Numbered from the stretch's first letter, positions 18,154 to 28,257 are shown. The stretch: DNA of 38,528 nucleotides from Gammaproteobacteria bacterium (GCA_029288195.1 JARFPR010000142.1:1-38528); one strand, 5' to 3'. A program made the numbers and translations. Notes: generated by a model not told the origin, from the letters alone.

Positions 18154-21100
18154 TCACCTGGCTCCCAGCGCAGTTTGGATATTTTCGATCAATTCTTCTT
18201 CCTGGTAAGGCTTGCCCATGTAATTGTTTACCCCAATTTCAAAAGCGCGATCACGGTGTTTTTCCCCGGTGCGTGAGGTGATCATAATGATCGGAATTCG
18301 GGAAAAGTTTTCTTCGTTTTGCATATGCGTTGCCAGTTCAAACCCGTCCATGCGTGGCATTTCGATATCCAGCAACATTACATCCGGGCGCAGATCCTGC
18401 AGTTGCGCAAGCGCATCAACACCGTCTTTTGCGGTGATTACCTCGTAATTATGCCGTTCGAGTAATTTGCTGGCGACCCGACGCATCGTGATCGAGTCAT
18501 CGACCACCATGACGATGTCGCGCTTATTCGAATGGCCTGTGTCTTGCTGCTGGTAAACAATTTTGACAGCGTTGGCGGCACCTTGTCTAACCAGGCCGTT
18601 TATATCAAGAATCAGAACAACGCTGCCGTCAGCAAGAATACTCGCTCCGGAAAGGGCCTTGACCTGGCTTAATTGCTTGCCCAGCGATTTAACCACGATC
18701 TCACGGTTACCGATGATCTCATCAACATGCAATGCGATCCGGACATCCCCGGCTCGACCAAAAATAATGGGCAGTTTTTCATTGTCGCCGGAGGGCTTAA
18801 ACGGAACCCCGGTATCGACCAGCTCCGCAAGGTTATAAAGCACGAACTGCTGTCCGGCATACTCGATTTCGGGATTATCCTGTTGATAGTATTCAAGCAC
18901 CTGCCGGGCTTCCAGGCGGGTGATACCCTCGATATTCATCAGCGGTATCGCGTAAGTTTCTTCACTGGCACGCACCAGGATTGCCTGGTTGATTGAAAGC
19001 GTAAACGGGAGGCGCGCAATAAATGTCGTTCCCTGCGGGTTAGTTTCAATCTGCAGGGTTCCGCCAAGCTGTTTGATCTCGATATCGACTACATCCATAC
19101 CGACACCGCGCCCCGAAAGCTGGGTTACGTGTTCGGCGGTACTAAAACCCGGTTCCAGGATGTACTGCACCAGGTCGGCATCAGTTGCCTGGTGCCTTTT
19201 ATCAAGCAGTCCCAGCTGTACCGCGCGACTGCGCACCTTGTCAAGGTCTACGCCGGCCCCATCGTCACTGACTCGAATGATGATATCGGAACCGTCACGG
19301 GTTATGTCGATCGATATTTTCCCGCTTTCGTCTTTGCCTCTTTTAACCCGTTCAACCGGGGTTTCAATACCATGCGACAGGGCGTTACGAATAATATGTT
19401 CGAGTGGTGCGACCATGCGATCGAGCACCTTGTTGTCGACCTCGTTTTCCTCGCCAGTAATTATGAGGTCGGCTTTTTTACCCAGCTCCTGGCTGCTTTG
19501 CCTGACTAGTCGGCGCAGGCGTGACAGCAAACCTGAAAACTTGACCATCCGGCTTTTGATCAATCCATCCTGCAGGTCAGCATTTACCCTTGATTGTTGC
19601 AATAAAAGTGTTTCAGAATCGCGCACCTGCTCGCCCAGCATGGCTTGCAAACTGGACAGATCGTTAACCGATTCGCCCAGCGAACGCGACAGCTCCTGTA
19701 TCATCGTATAACGGTCCATCTCGAGAGGATCAAATTCACCCTTTCGCTCGGACTCGGAACGGTGACTAAAATGAATTTGAGCATCGGTCTCCGCTTCGAG
19801 GTTACGCAGCTGTCCCTTGAGTCGTGCAATAGTCTGCCCCAGTTCGCCGAGGTAGGAACCCAGACCTGCGACCTGTTGCTCCATGCGCGCCCGGTAGATA
19901 CTAACCTCGCCTGCCGAATTTACCAGGTTGTCGAGCAGGTCCGAACGAACCTTGATGACATCTTGCGACGGACGCTCCAGGGTTGAGAGTGGCTCACCCG
20001 GCAGGTTTTCACTGACGATGTCGATATCTTCGCTATCCATATCGAAGCCACTGTCTTCATCGTCTGTGTCTTCACTATGCCCATCAGCTTCACCACGGCG
20101 TAAGTCCTTCAGGAATTCAACCAGGCGCTCGGAATTACTCATCTGCTTCCCTTCCTGCGCTTCGACCACCTGTTGATGAAGCAGGTCAAAACAATCCTTC
20201 AGCAATTCGATCAGGTTTTCATTTTTGTCTACACGCCCATCGATTACCGCGATAAACATCGATTCCATCTCATGCGAGAGGTTGCTGATTTCCTCGAGCT
20301 CGGCCATACGAGCGCCACCCTTGAGCGTATGCAGGTAGCGTTGCAGTTCCATTACCGCGTTATAGTCCTGGGCACCCGTTTCATCGGATTTTTGTTGCGA
20401 CCACTGGTGCAAAGTATTGTCACTCATTTCCAGCAATTCATTCGCCTCATCGACGAAAATAGTTAGCAGCTCGGTATCCTGTTCCCGCTCGAGCGATTCA
20501 CTTATCTTCGTCAGGGTATCAATGAATTCGCCACTCGGTCCCGCCTCGTCTTCAGGGATTTCAACAGTATGTTCTTCGAAATCTTCGGCCAGAGCCTTGA
20601 AACTAATCTCGAGATCTTCGTTGATAGCCGGGAGCTGTCGACTAGCGACTAATTCTTTGGTCATGCGCAGGAGCTCGATCTGGCCCTGGCGATAAAGGGC
20701 CACAATTTCGTCATCAAGGGCCATCTTTTGTGCGATTGCGATTTTAAGGGGTTTTTCCATTAAACCGGCCAGTTTGCCGATAGTGCGGATATCCGCGGTG
20801 CGCGAGGCACCGTGAATCGTGTGGAGCGAGCGATAGATTTCTTCGCCAGGAATCAGTTCATGGATTTGTTCCGCATGATCAAGGGCGAAACTTATTATGC
20901 CGAGGTGCTGTTCTACCTCTTGCTGGTAAATTGTCAGCAACTCCGGGTCGAACGACAGGCCGGTTGGTTCTGGCGGCTCTTGGTCTTTGGGCTCGCTCTC
21001 CCCTGCCTCTTCGCCAGGCACCGGGCTCGCTGTCGTGTCGACGAAAGGGTCGGGGGGGTACTCCTGTTCAGTATCCGGTGCGGACTCGGGTGTCTCCGAG

Positions 21101-24100
21101 CTCTCGATTTCCCCCGCCGAAACCTGCTTTACTATTTCTTCAGGATCGCCAGGTTCCAGGGATGCCGTTTCAATTTCGGGTGACTCCAGCTCTGCCGCCT
21201 CGGTCTCGGGCGCAGCATGCTCTATTGCTTCATCTTCTGACGACTCCAGCTCTGCTACTTCGACTTCTGATAACTCGGACTCTATCGGTTCGGCTTCGAC
21301 CTCGATCGACCCAGGCTCTAGAGCTCCGGTATCGAACGGCTCGATATCCATTGCCTCGACCTCGGACAACTCAAACTCTATAGCTCCAGCCTCGAACGGC
21401 TCAAGGTCCGTTGCTTCAGTCCCAGACAACTCGGGCTCTATTGCCTCGGCCTCGGGCACAGCATGCTCTATTGCTTCATCTTCTGACGACTCCGGCTCTG
21501 CTACTTCGACTTCTGACAACTCGGACTCTATCGGCTCGGCTTCGGCCTCGATCGAACCAGGTTCTAGAGCTCCGGCATCGAACGGCTCGATATCCGTTAC
21601 CTCGACCTCGGACAACTCAAGCTCTATAGCTCCAGCCTCGAACGGCTCAATGTCCGTTGCTTCAGTCCCGGACAACTCGGGCTCTATTACCTCGGCCTCG
21701 AACGGCTCCAGGTCAGTATCATCACTCTCGATCCCTGCTCCCGCGGCTGATTCCACTGCCAGGGGAGCGGCTTCAGCAGTTTCTTCGGCAAAAGCATCAT
21801 CGAGGGATTCAGCGAGGAAATCTTCGCCCATGGTTTCGATCCAGATGGCCTCATTCGGAACAGGCTCGACATCATCAATAGCCAAAGCCTGGATTTCTTC
21901 AGCTTTGTTGCTTGTATGCTCCTCGGCCTGTTTCGAGTAATCGGTCGCCACATTGAACTCTTTCTCTGCTGCAGATGAACCAGATTCGTCTACGGAACTC
22001 TCTGTTTCGAACTCGAGCGGGTTTGATCCGGATTGCATCAACTGGGTATCGTCCAGGTCGGAGATCCTGGCCGCAAGCTCAGTGTTACTGCGCTGTTCAC
22101 GAACCTGATCGCCGGTCACCTCGAAACTCTCCAGATCTACCTGCACGGTGTCCGGTTCAATTTCATCGAGTATCATCTGGTTCATTCTTTGCGGAGGAAT
22201 AACCTGGGTGGTTGAACCGAGCTCGAGTCCCGTCCTTTGGGATTCATCGTCATCGGTAATTCGGTCATAGGGTGATTCAATTGCAGTGTCTGTCCCGGTG
22301 TGATCTATCAGCAATTGGTCGGCCTTGAACTCGGCCAATGCCCGGGCCAGGCCTCTCAGGTAACCAATATCAGACTTAGGCGTCTCCGAAGTCTTTAACT
22401 CGTTAACCAGTTCCTTCAATGCCTCAGTTGCGCTGCCCACCGCTTCTATCGCCTGCTTGCCGGGAGCAATCGTTTTATCGATAATTCGATTCAATAATTG
22501 TTCGTAATCCCAGGCAAACTCGCCAATCTTCATTGCACCGACGAGACGGCCACTACCTTTGATGGTGTGAAAGGCGCGGCGGATATTTTTTACCGCGTTC
22601 TCATCTTCCGGGTGCAGCAACCAGTCCTGTTGCAAACGCGCGATGTTTTGTGCCTCTTCCCCGGCTTCCTCAAGATAAATCTCGAGAATTTCCGGGTCGC
22701 TATCCGGCTTCAAAACCTGCAAATCCTCCTCGACCGACTCGACTTCAATACGAACTTCGGCCGGAGTGACAGCGGCGCCGGCTTCAATTTCTGTCGACCG
22801 GTCAGAAGTGTCATCTTGTACTAATTGGACCTGTTCAGGAAGATTGTCCAAAGCGGTGACAGCTGGCACTGTTTCCACTCCGATTTCGGGCTCTGCTGTG
22901 TCAGCATCAGCCTCGATCGTGATTTCAGGCTCAACATCGTCTTCGACAGCAGCGATTACTACTTCATCGCTTTTGTCATCCTCGGCCTCGATATGTACAT
23001 TGGACAGCAACTCTTGCAGTTGCACGTCGGCAAAGTCGAGGATATTGCCAGCATCGCTGCGATGTTCGCCAAGCGCTTCGAGATAGTACTCGAGGCTAAC
23101 CACAACCTGTGATAACGCGTCCAGTCTTTTAGCTTCCATAAATTCAACAATGTCGTAGCCTTTTAAGTAGGCGAGCAGCCCATCGACCACGGCAACCGCA
23201 CGATGCTGATTCATCAACTGAAGCGCTCCCCTGGATTCACCCATCAGGGCTACGCAGAGATCAATATTTTCACTGCGACCCGGATCCTTGATAAAGTCGA
23301 GGATTGCATTTTTGGTTTTCTGAATGTCATCAAGCGCCGCGGTAACTACCGCCGTTAATACGCTATCAAGTTCGTAGTCTCTCGAGACGTCGGATTCAGA
23401 TCTTGGCTCCTCCGCATCAACCGGTTGACGTTTTTGCATTTGCTCAAGCGCCTGCTCAACCTGGAGTAATTCCGCTGCCATCGATAGCAGCCTCTCTTCA
23501 TCGGCAACTTGATTGCCAGAGACGATTTCCTTAACAATAGCACTCTGGTCTTCAATTAATTGTCGCTGCGAACCCAGCCCAATCATCGCCAGCGTGTCGG
23601 AGATGACGTGCATCTCATGGGGCAGATCTTTGAGTGCCTCGACTCTCGATAAATCTCCGTTAACGTATACCTCGAGGGTCGACTTAATGGTCTCAATATC
23701 GGCTTTAACAGCTTCAGACACGGTTTTCAATACGGCCTGGTTTGGGCCGGCGATGTTACTCAGCACTTCGCTGCGTACGGATTCCGAAGGCAGGAACTGC
23801 TCTAGTCGATAAGCAGTTTTTATCGCTTTCGCCTTGGGTCCATCGCATTCCGGCTGAGCGATATAAAATAAAAAATTCTTGATCAACTCGATCGGTTGAC
23901 GCTTGAGTAAGCCACGCTCGCCGATTATCAGGATTACCCTGAACAAGGCATCGACTTTGCCGAGCAAATTCTTTATCGATACCCCGAGCTCAAGTTTCTG
24001 GCGTGCGACCGATTCGACAAGTGCTCCTATTATCCACCAGATTCGGGCTATCTGTTCGGAAGAAGACCGCTCCTCCAGGGTTTCACAAATCTTCTCGAGG

Positions 24101-24684
24101 CGCTTCAGGCTCTCTTCAACCGATTGATCCCTGATCACGTTGACCAGCGCAATCTGGTAAACCGGGCGTAACTTTTTTGCGAGAAGCCTGGATGCCTGAT
24201 TATGGTCGTTGTCGATTGACTCTAGCCTGGCTTCTTCCTGGTGCATCGAAAGATCGGGCAGAAAAAGTAGTTTTTCGGAAAACAAATCCTGGTTTCTGAC
24301 CGCGCGAATATCATTCAATAGCGGTAATATAGCGATCGGAATATCACGATAGCCTGACTGAATATGTTCCAGGTAATCGGGTAACTGCAACACTGCTCGC
24401 AGCATTACTTCGAGGGCCTGTTCACCCTTTTCCTGCTTGTTGTCGATAATGAAATCCGCTAGCGATACCATTTCATCGGTTAACATCGCGGCGCCATACT
24501 GCTCGATCATCATCAACACGCCCTGAATAACGCCCAGCCTTTCCTTGACGGCTGCCAGCAACGCGTCATCGTCTTCTTCGATATAAATCTTGAGGTCGGT
24601 CTTGATATCAGACAGGTTGTCATCGATGGATTTCTTGACCCACCCAAGTGCACTCTGCTTGATTGAATTTTCCGGGGAGCTCAT
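18154..24684 (-). CDS. chpA: hybrid chemosensory histidine kinase ChpA
   Basis: ChpA is the CheA-type kinase of the Pil-Chp system that controls type IV pilus activity and cAMP in Pseudomonas. The 2176-residue protein (P. aeruginosa about 2470) has an N-terminal FimL/ChpA-like helical region with degenerate Hpt-like segments (about 1-600). Three Hpt sites follow, with phospho-histidines His706 (FHTIKGSGR), His1288 (LHTIHGASR) and His1452 (LHTLKGGAR). Between the first two is a long acidic linker (about 830-1250). The dimerisation region and HATPase (N box HIIRNALSHGIE near 1764, G box GRGVGMDVVD near 1860) come next, then a CheW-like domain and a C-terminal receiver with Asp2106 (LLDIEMPRMDG). 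The start is 8 nt after the pilJ stop. The second Hpt has His in place of the usual Lys of HxxKG, possibly weakening it. Confidence 0.93.
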   Translation of the reverse strand: MSSPENSIKQSALGWVKKSIDDNLSDIKTDLKIYIEEDDDALLAAVKERLGVIQGVLMMIEQYGAAMLTDEMVSLADFIIDNKQEKGEQALEVMLRAVLQLPDYLEHIQSGYRDIPIAILPLLNDIRAVRNQDLFSEKLLFLPDLSMHQEEARLESIDNDHNQASRLLAKKLRPVYQIALVNVIRDQSVEESLKRLEKICETLEERSSSEQIARIWWIIGALVESVARQKLELGVSIKNLLGKVDALFRVILIIGERGLLKRQPIELIKNFLFYIAQPECDGPKAKAIKTAYRLEQFLPSESVRSEVLSNIAGPNQAVLKTVSEAVKADIETIKSTLEVYVNGDLSRVEALKDLPHEMHVISDTLAMIGLGSQRQLIEDQSAIVKEIVSGNQVADEERLLSMAAELLQVEQALEQMQKRQPVDAEEPRSESDVSRDYELDSVLTAVVTAALDDIQKTKNAILDFIKDPGRSENIDLCVALMGESRGALQLMNQHRAVAVVDGLLAYLKGYDIVEFMEAKRLDALSQVVVSLEYYLEALGEHRSDAGNILDFADVQLQELLSNVHIEAEDDKSDEVVIAAVEDDVEPEITIEADADTAEPEIGVETVPAVTALDNLPEQVQLVQDDTSDRSTEIEAGAAVTPAEVRIEVESVEEDLQVLKPDSDPEILEIYLEEAGEEAQNIARLQQDWLLHPEDENAVKNIRRAFHTIKGSGRLVGAMKIGEFAWDYEQLLNRIIDKTIAPGKQAIEAVGSATEALKELVNELKTSETPKSDIGYLRGLARALAEFKADQLLIDHTGTDTAIESPYDRITDDDESQRTGLELGSTTQVIPPQRMNQMILDEIEPDTVQVDLESFEVTGDQVREQRSNTELAARISDLDDTQLMQSGSNPLEFETESSVDESGSSAAEKEFNVATDYSKQAEEHTSNKAEEIQALAIDDVEPVPNEAIWIETMGEDFLAESLDDAFAEETAEAAPLAVESAAGAGIESDDTDLEPFEAEVIEPELSGTEATDIEPFEAGAIELELSEVEVTDIEPFDAGALEPGSIEAEAEPIESELSEVEVAEPESSEDEAIEHAVPEAEAIEPELSGTEATDLEPFEAGAIEFELSEVEAMDIEPFDTGALEPGSIEVEAEPIESELSEVEVAELESSEDEAIEHAAPETEAAELESPEIETASLEPGDPEEIVKQVSAGEIESSETPESAPDTEQEYPPDPFVDTTASPVPGEEAGESEPKDQEPPEPTGLSFDPELLTIYQQEVEQHLGIISFALDHAEQIHELIPGEEIYRSLHTIHGASRTADIRTIGKLAGLMEKPLKIAIAQKMALDDEIVALYRQGQIELLRMTKELVASRQLPAINEDLEISFKALAEDFEEHTVEIPEDEAGPSGEFIDTLTKISESLEREQDTELLTIFVDEANELLEMSDNTLHQWSQQKSDETGAQDYNAVMELQRYLHTLKGGARMAELEEISNLSHEMESMFIAVIDGRVDKNENLIELLKDCFDLLHQQVVEAQEGKQMSNSERLVEFLKDLRRGEADGHSEDTDDEDSGFDMDSEDIDIVSENLPGEPLSTLERPSQDVIKVRSDLLDNLVNSAGEVSIYRARMEQQVAGLGSYLGELGQTIARLKGQLRNLEAETDAQIHFSHRSESERKGEFDPLEMDRYTMIQELSRSLGESVNDLSSLQAMLGEQVRDSETLLLQQSRVNADLQDGLIKSRMVKFSGLLSRLRRLVRQSSQELGKKADLIITGEENEVDNKVLDRMVAPLEHIIRNALSHGIETPVERVKRGKDESGKISIDITRDGSDIIIRVSDDGAGVDLDKVRSRAVQLGLLDKRHQATDADLVQYILEPGFSTAEHVTQLSGRGVGMDVVDIEIKQLGGTLQIETNPQGTTFIARLPFTLSINQAILVRASEETYAIPLMNIEGITRLEARQVLEYYQQDNPEIEYAGQQFVLYNLAELVDTGVPFKPSGDNEKLPIIFGRAGDVRIALHVDEIIGNREIVVKSLGKQLSQVKALSGASILADGSVVLILDINGLVRQGAANAVKIVYQQQDTGHSNKRDIVMVVDDSITMRRVASKLLERHNYEVITAKDGVDALAQLQDLRPDVMLLDIEMPRMDGFELATHMQNEENFSRIPIIMITSRTGEKHRDRAFEIGVNNYMGKPYQEEELIENIQTALGAR
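21181..21700 (-). repeat. 246-bp in-frame tandem duplication in the chpA acidic linker
   Basis: Positions 21181-21426 and 21427-21672 are two direct copies of a 246-bp (82-codon) unit with about 20 differences by hand alignment; similarity continues about 28 bp into a third partial copy. For example, GCATGC occurs at 21215 and 21461. Within the unit are shorter, roughly 20-residue Glu-rich repeats with phrases such as ELSEVEVTDIEPFDAGALEP. The unit keeps the chpA frame. Confidence 0.9.
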
Positions 24685-24692
24685 CGAATCGT

Positions 24693-26840
24693 CTATTTTT
24701 CCGCTTCGGACTCTAGGCCCAGCGCGGCAAGATCATCGGCGTCTTGCACCATGGTACTTTCGAGCGGATCAACACCGGGAAGCTTGAAGCCAGCAACAGA
24801 AGTCTGCATCTCTTTGACCATGTCAGATAATTCGCCAATCGAGCCCGAAGCCTGGTTCGAACCTTCCGAGGTCTTGGCGGTAATTTCCTGTATCACATCC
24901 ATGGTTTCGGTAATTTTTACACTATCCTGGGCCTGGTCACGCGTTGAGTCCGATATCTCCAGAATGCGCTGTGCCAGGTTCATCGAAACCTGTTCAATAC
25001 GATCCAGCGCGCCCCCCGCGTTTTCAGTCAGCTTGGCTCCCTTTACAACGTTGGCGGTACTTTGTTCCATCGAAACCGTGGCTTCGTTGGTATCCGCCTG
25101 GATAGTCTTTACCAGGGCCTCGATTTGCTTGGTTGCGTCACCAGTCCTTTCTGCGAGTCTCTGTACTTCATCAGCCACCACCGCAAAGCCGCGTCCTGCC
25201 TCGCCCGCCATCGACGCCTGGATTGCGGCATTCAGGGCAAGAATGTTGGTCTGGTCGGATATCTCGGTAATCAGGTTTACTATGTCCCCAATTTCCTGTG
25301 ACGATTCACCCAGCCGCTTGATACGCTTGGAAGTTTCCTGAATCTGCTCGCGAATGGTCTCCATACCTTCGATAGTCTGGCGTACGGTTTCACCACCCTT
25401 ATGCGCAATACTGACAGACTTTCGTGCCACTTCTGCCGAGTCAGCCGCTCTCTCGGAAACCTGCGACATAGACTTCGAAATCTCGGTAACAGCATTACTG
25501 GCCTTGGTTATCTGTTGAGCCTGCGCTTCACTGGCCTCGGCCAGTTCGCCGGTCATGCTCTGAGTTTTTCGAACCGCAGCCCGTACCTGGTTGGCAGTAT
25601 TGTTAATGGTGCCGACCAGGTCACGCAACGCGTCTATCGAGTAATTAACCGAGTCGGCGATCGCTCCGGTTATGTCTTCGGTTACGGTGGTATGAGTAGA
25701 GAGGTCACCGTCGGCAAGATTCGTCATTTCGTCGAGCAGTCGCAGGATAGCGCGCTGGTTTTTCTCATTTTGATCCTGTGATTCTGACAGGCTGGCATGG
25801 GATCCACGTGAGATGATGACGATCAGCAACAATAAAAGTAAAACCGCGAACAGTCCGACCGCATATCCAGCCAGGATGAGTGACTTTCTTGCCTCACCAC
25901 CGCGTTCAAGGGCCTTGATCAAACCGCCGGAAGCAGATAGCAGCAGCGGGCTCAATTCATCAATTTTCAATGCCGCTTCATGCACTTTAAATATCTGCGC
26001 CGAATTATCGAGAATTTCACGCACATTCTTGCGCACCACGGAGTAAAGATCTGCAAACTGCAACAGGTTGCCAACCACGGTTGGGCCGGTAAATTTGGTA
26101 ATCCCCTGCGAGGAATCCCCTTCAAGCATTGCTAATAATTGTGCCTCTATCTGGGTGGCTTCCGTAGAAAAGCGCTCGGCAGCCGTCATAACCACTTCAC
26201 CATCAGTCAGTATCTGATTGAGGCTATGTTCGATGCCTCGAATAAGTATGACCTGGCGCGCAGCGAGGGCAATATTCCTGCGTGGCGCCCCCGATTTGAC
26301 CAACTCTTCGACCACACGATCGGATAACGAAATGAGTTCCGGTAATGACTCGTTAATTTGCGTCACGTAGTCACTAACTGTCGCGATCGATGTTTTTGCC
26401 GCCACTACGGTAGCAATATGCTTGTCATAATCATTCCAGATCGACTTCACATTCGAGAACTCAACCGAGAATTCCTCGGGTAAAGCGGGCAATTCCTGGG
26501 TTGCATCTCCATTATTAAACCTGTCCAGGGTATCGAGATAGCGATTCTGATTCTCGCCCAGTCGATCGAATGCACGCTCCTGGCCTGCGGCTGCTTCCAG
26601 TGCATTGACTGCAATTTGCTGCGATATAACCTGCTGTTCCGAGGCGATAGTAGTATAGAGTTTGTTGTTACGCGCCTGGCCGCTTTCGATACTGAACAAC
26701 ACCACCATTGCCAACACCGACAAAATCAGCAACGCGCCAACAGCAACTGCTTTTTTATTGACAGAACTGCCACGCTGCCCGACAGACGGGGCAAAGCCCG
26801 ATTTTGTTCCGGGAAGCAGGTTTTTGATTTTATCTAACAC
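24693..26840 (-). CDS. pilJ: type IV pilus methyl-accepting receptor PilJ
   Basis: PilJ is the membrane chemoreceptor of the Pil-Chp system. The 715-residue protein has TM helices at about 31-51 and 322-347, with a periplasmic region containing QQVISQQIAVNALEAAAGQ and a second PilJ-type helical module between them. A HAMP-like segment (LLDEMTNLADGDLSTHTTV) follows, then the long signalling coiled coil whose tip has NILALNAAIQASMAGEAGRGFAVVADEVQRLAERT, nearly as in P. aeruginosa PilJ. It ends SVAGFKLP plus a short tail. The start codon is GTG (26838-26840), with GAGGA ten nt upstream; there is no ATG near. It lies between pilI and chpA in the operon. No pilK methyltransferase follows. Confidence 0.95.
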   Translation of the reverse strand: MLDKIKNLLPGTKSGFAPSVGQRGSSVNKKAVAVGALLILSVLAMVVLFSIESGQARNNKLYTTIASEQQVISQQIAVNALEAAAGQERAFDRLGENQNRYLDTLDRFNNGDATQELPALPEEFSVEFSNVKSIWNDYDKHIATVVAAKTSIATVSDYVTQINESLPELISLSDRVVEELVKSGAPRRNIALAARQVILIRGIEHSLNQILTDGEVVMTAAERFSTEATQIEAQLLAMLEGDSSQGITKFTGPTVVGNLLQFADLYSVVRKNVREILDNSAQIFKVHEAALKIDELSPLLLSASGGLIKALERGGEARKSLILAGYAVGLFAVLLLLLLIVIISRGSHASLSESQDQNEKNQRAILRLLDEMTNLADGDLSTHTTVTEDITGAIADSVNYSIDALRDLVGTINNTANQVRAAVRKTQSMTGELAEASEAQAQQITKASNAVTEISKSMSQVSERAADSAEVARKSVSIAHKGGETVRQTIEGMETIREQIQETSKRIKRLGESSQEIGDIVNLITEISDQTNILALNAAIQASMAGEAGRGFAVVADEVQRLAERTGDATKQIEALVKTIQADTNEATVSMEQSTANVVKGAKLTENAGGALDRIEQVSMNLAQRILEISDSTRDQAQDSVKITETMDVIQEITAKTSEGSNQASGSIGELSDMVKEMQTSVAGFKLPGVDPLESTMVQDADDLAALGLESEAEK

Positions 26841-26873
26841 TACTATTGTTTCCTCGATACCTCGTCAAGCGCC

Positions 26874-27407
26874 TTAAACGACTCGTAAAAAATGTTCGGC
26901 CCTGGTTAATTTCTTGACACTAAACACGTTCCACTGACGCACCTGGTCAACAAATGTTCCCGCAAGATAGGCACCCATCGTACCCGTGTCCGGCATAACT
27001 TCCTGCCGGTGCTCTTCAGGTTTAAAACGTCTCAGTCCAAAAACTTCGTCTACCAGTAATCCCGCAACCACACCCGACTTGTTGATAACAAGAATCCTGC
27101 TTTGCTTGCTAATCCGTGTTGGTTCTCCGTAAAGAAATCCATTCATATCCAGTACCGGTATCAAGTTGCCACGAACATTAGCCAGGCCCTTGACCCAGTG
27201 TGTTACCCCTGGCACCCGTATTGTTTCCGGGGGTGGCAATATTTCGCTAACGTCATCCATCTTTGCCAACAGGGGGATGCCGTTTATCAAAAACCCGATT
27301 CCAATCCAGTCATCGACAACCGTCTTGGCGACCGGCAGGCCAGCGGAATTTCTACGACAGCGCGAGTCGATTTCTTTTAGAATTTCAAATGCTGAGGCAA
27401 TGGGCAT
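26874..27407 (-). CDS. pilI: CheW-like coupling protein PilI
   Basis: PilI couples the PilJ receptor to the ChpA kinase. The 177-residue protein is a CheW-like domain preceded by a short helical N-terminus (AFEILKEIDSRCRRNSAGLP). Core features are GIGFLINGIPLLAKMDDVSEILP, TRVPGVTHWVKGLANVRGNL-like strands (VPGVTHWVKGLANVRGNLIP) and VLVINKSGVVAGLLVDEVFG-like residues. It lies 16 nt after pilH and 33 nt before pilJ, in the order pilG-pilH-pilI-pilJ known from Pseudomonas, which supports the name. Length is typical (178 in P. aeruginosa). Confidence 0.93.
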   Translation of the reverse strand: MPIASAFEILKEIDSRCRRNSAGLPVAKTVVDDWIGIGFLINGIPLLAKMDDVSEILPPPETIRVPGVTHWVKGLANVRGNLIPVLDMNGFLYGEPTRISKQSRILVINKSGVVAGLLVDEVFGLRRFKPEEHRQEVMPDTGTMGAYLAGTFVDQVRQWNVFSVKKLTRAEHFLRVV

Positions 27408-27423
27408 GGATTCGCGGTCCCGT

Positions 27424-27807
27424 TCAATCGTCGTAACCGCGATCGAAACCCATAACCTTATTGATTCGTTCGATCAAATCTTGTTCATCTGCCGGTTTGA
27501 CGATATAGTCTCTCGCGCCCTGGCGCATACCCCAGATCTTGTCGGTTTCCTGATCCTTGGTAGTTATGATAATCACGGGAATTGCAGAGGTTTCCGGGTT
27601 ACGGCTGAGATCACGCGTCGCCTGAAAACCATTCTTTCCCGGCATTACCACGTCCATTAATATGCAATCGGGTTTAGTCTCGATTGCTTTCTCAATTCCT
27701 TCTTCACCATTCTTGGCAACTGAAACCTCGATATCGTTGTTTACAAGCATGCTCTTGAAAACGTGAACTTCGGTCGGAGAATCATCGATAATTAATACAT
27801 GCGTCAT
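27424..27807 (-). CDS. pilH: response regulator PilH
   Basis: PilH is a single-domain receiver that, in Pseudomonas, counteracts PilG and favours pilus retraction or acts as a phosphate sink. The 127-residue protein has the acidic pair Asp8-Asp9 (LIIDDS), the phospho-acceptor Asp52 (CILMDVVMPGKNG), Thr82 or Thr83 and Lys104 (YIVKP). WGMRQGARDYIVKP is the typical PilH phrase and separates it from PilG. No output domain is present. A GAGGA ribosome site precedes the ATG. It lies between pilG (36 nt) and pilI (16 nt). Confidence 0.94.
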   Translation of the reverse strand: MTHVLIIDDSPTEVHVFKSMLVNNDIEVSVAKNGEEGIEKAIETKPDCILMDVVMPGKNGFQATRDLSRNPETSAIPVIIITTKDQETDKIWGMRQGARDYIVKPADEQDLIERINKVMGFDRGYDD

Positions 27808-27843
27808 TCTAAACTTTCCTCAGTCTCCGTTAACCGTATCCAT

Positions 27844-28257
27844 CTAACCGACATGCGTCGTTATCGCGTTGATTAAATCTTCTTTGGAAAATGGTTTGGT
27901 CAGGTATTTTTCTGATCCGACAATGCGGCCGCGCGCACGATCAAAAATGCTGTCTTTGCTTGAGAGCATGATGACCGGGGTAGCCTTGAAGGTTTGATTG
28001 TTTTTAATCAGTGCGCAGGTCTGATAACCATCGAGGCGCGGCATCATAATGTCGACGAAGATGATATCGGGCTTATGCTCGGTAATTTTTGCCAGGGCCT
28101 CGAAACCGTCGATGGCGGTAACCACCTCGCAGCCCACTTTTTTTAACAGGGTTTCGGCACTGCGGCGGATGGTTTTGCTGTCGTCAATAACCATGACCTT
28201 AACGTTCAGGTTGGCCGATTGCTCTGTTCCATCTGCTATCTGAGACTCGGTATTCAC
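27844..28257 (-). CDS. pilG: response regulator PilG
   Basis: PilG is a single-domain receiver phosphorylated by ChpA; in Pseudomonas it promotes pilus extension and cAMP synthesis. The 137-residue protein has Asp25-Asp26 (VMVIDDSKTIRRSAETLLKK), phospho-acceptor Asp69 (IIFVDIMMPRLDGYQTC) and Lys121 (YLTKPFSKEDL), all close to P. aeruginosa PilG. The start codon is GTG (28255-28257) with a GGGGG ribosome site only about 4 nt upstream; the N-terminus is about ten residues longer than in Pseudomonas. First gene of the minus-strand pil-chp operon, whose promoter should be in the 310-bp region shared with gshB. Confidence 0.94.
   Translation of the reverse strand: MNTESQIADGTEQSANLNVKVMVIDDSKTIRRSAETLLKKVGCEVVTAIDGFEALAKITEHKPDIIFVDIMMPRLDGYQTCALIKNNQTFKATPVIMLSSKDSIFDRARGRIVGSEKYLTKPFSKEDLINAITTHVG

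Noticed and set aside
21181..21700. CRISPR-like array
   Set aside because: The repeats are long, directly adjacent, in frame with chpA and have no spacers.
20931..21940. Long plus-strand open frames opposite the chpA linker, rich in Ser
   Set aside because: They are the complement of the repeated Glu-rich codons; the minus-strand chpA frame is continuous and conserved on both sides.
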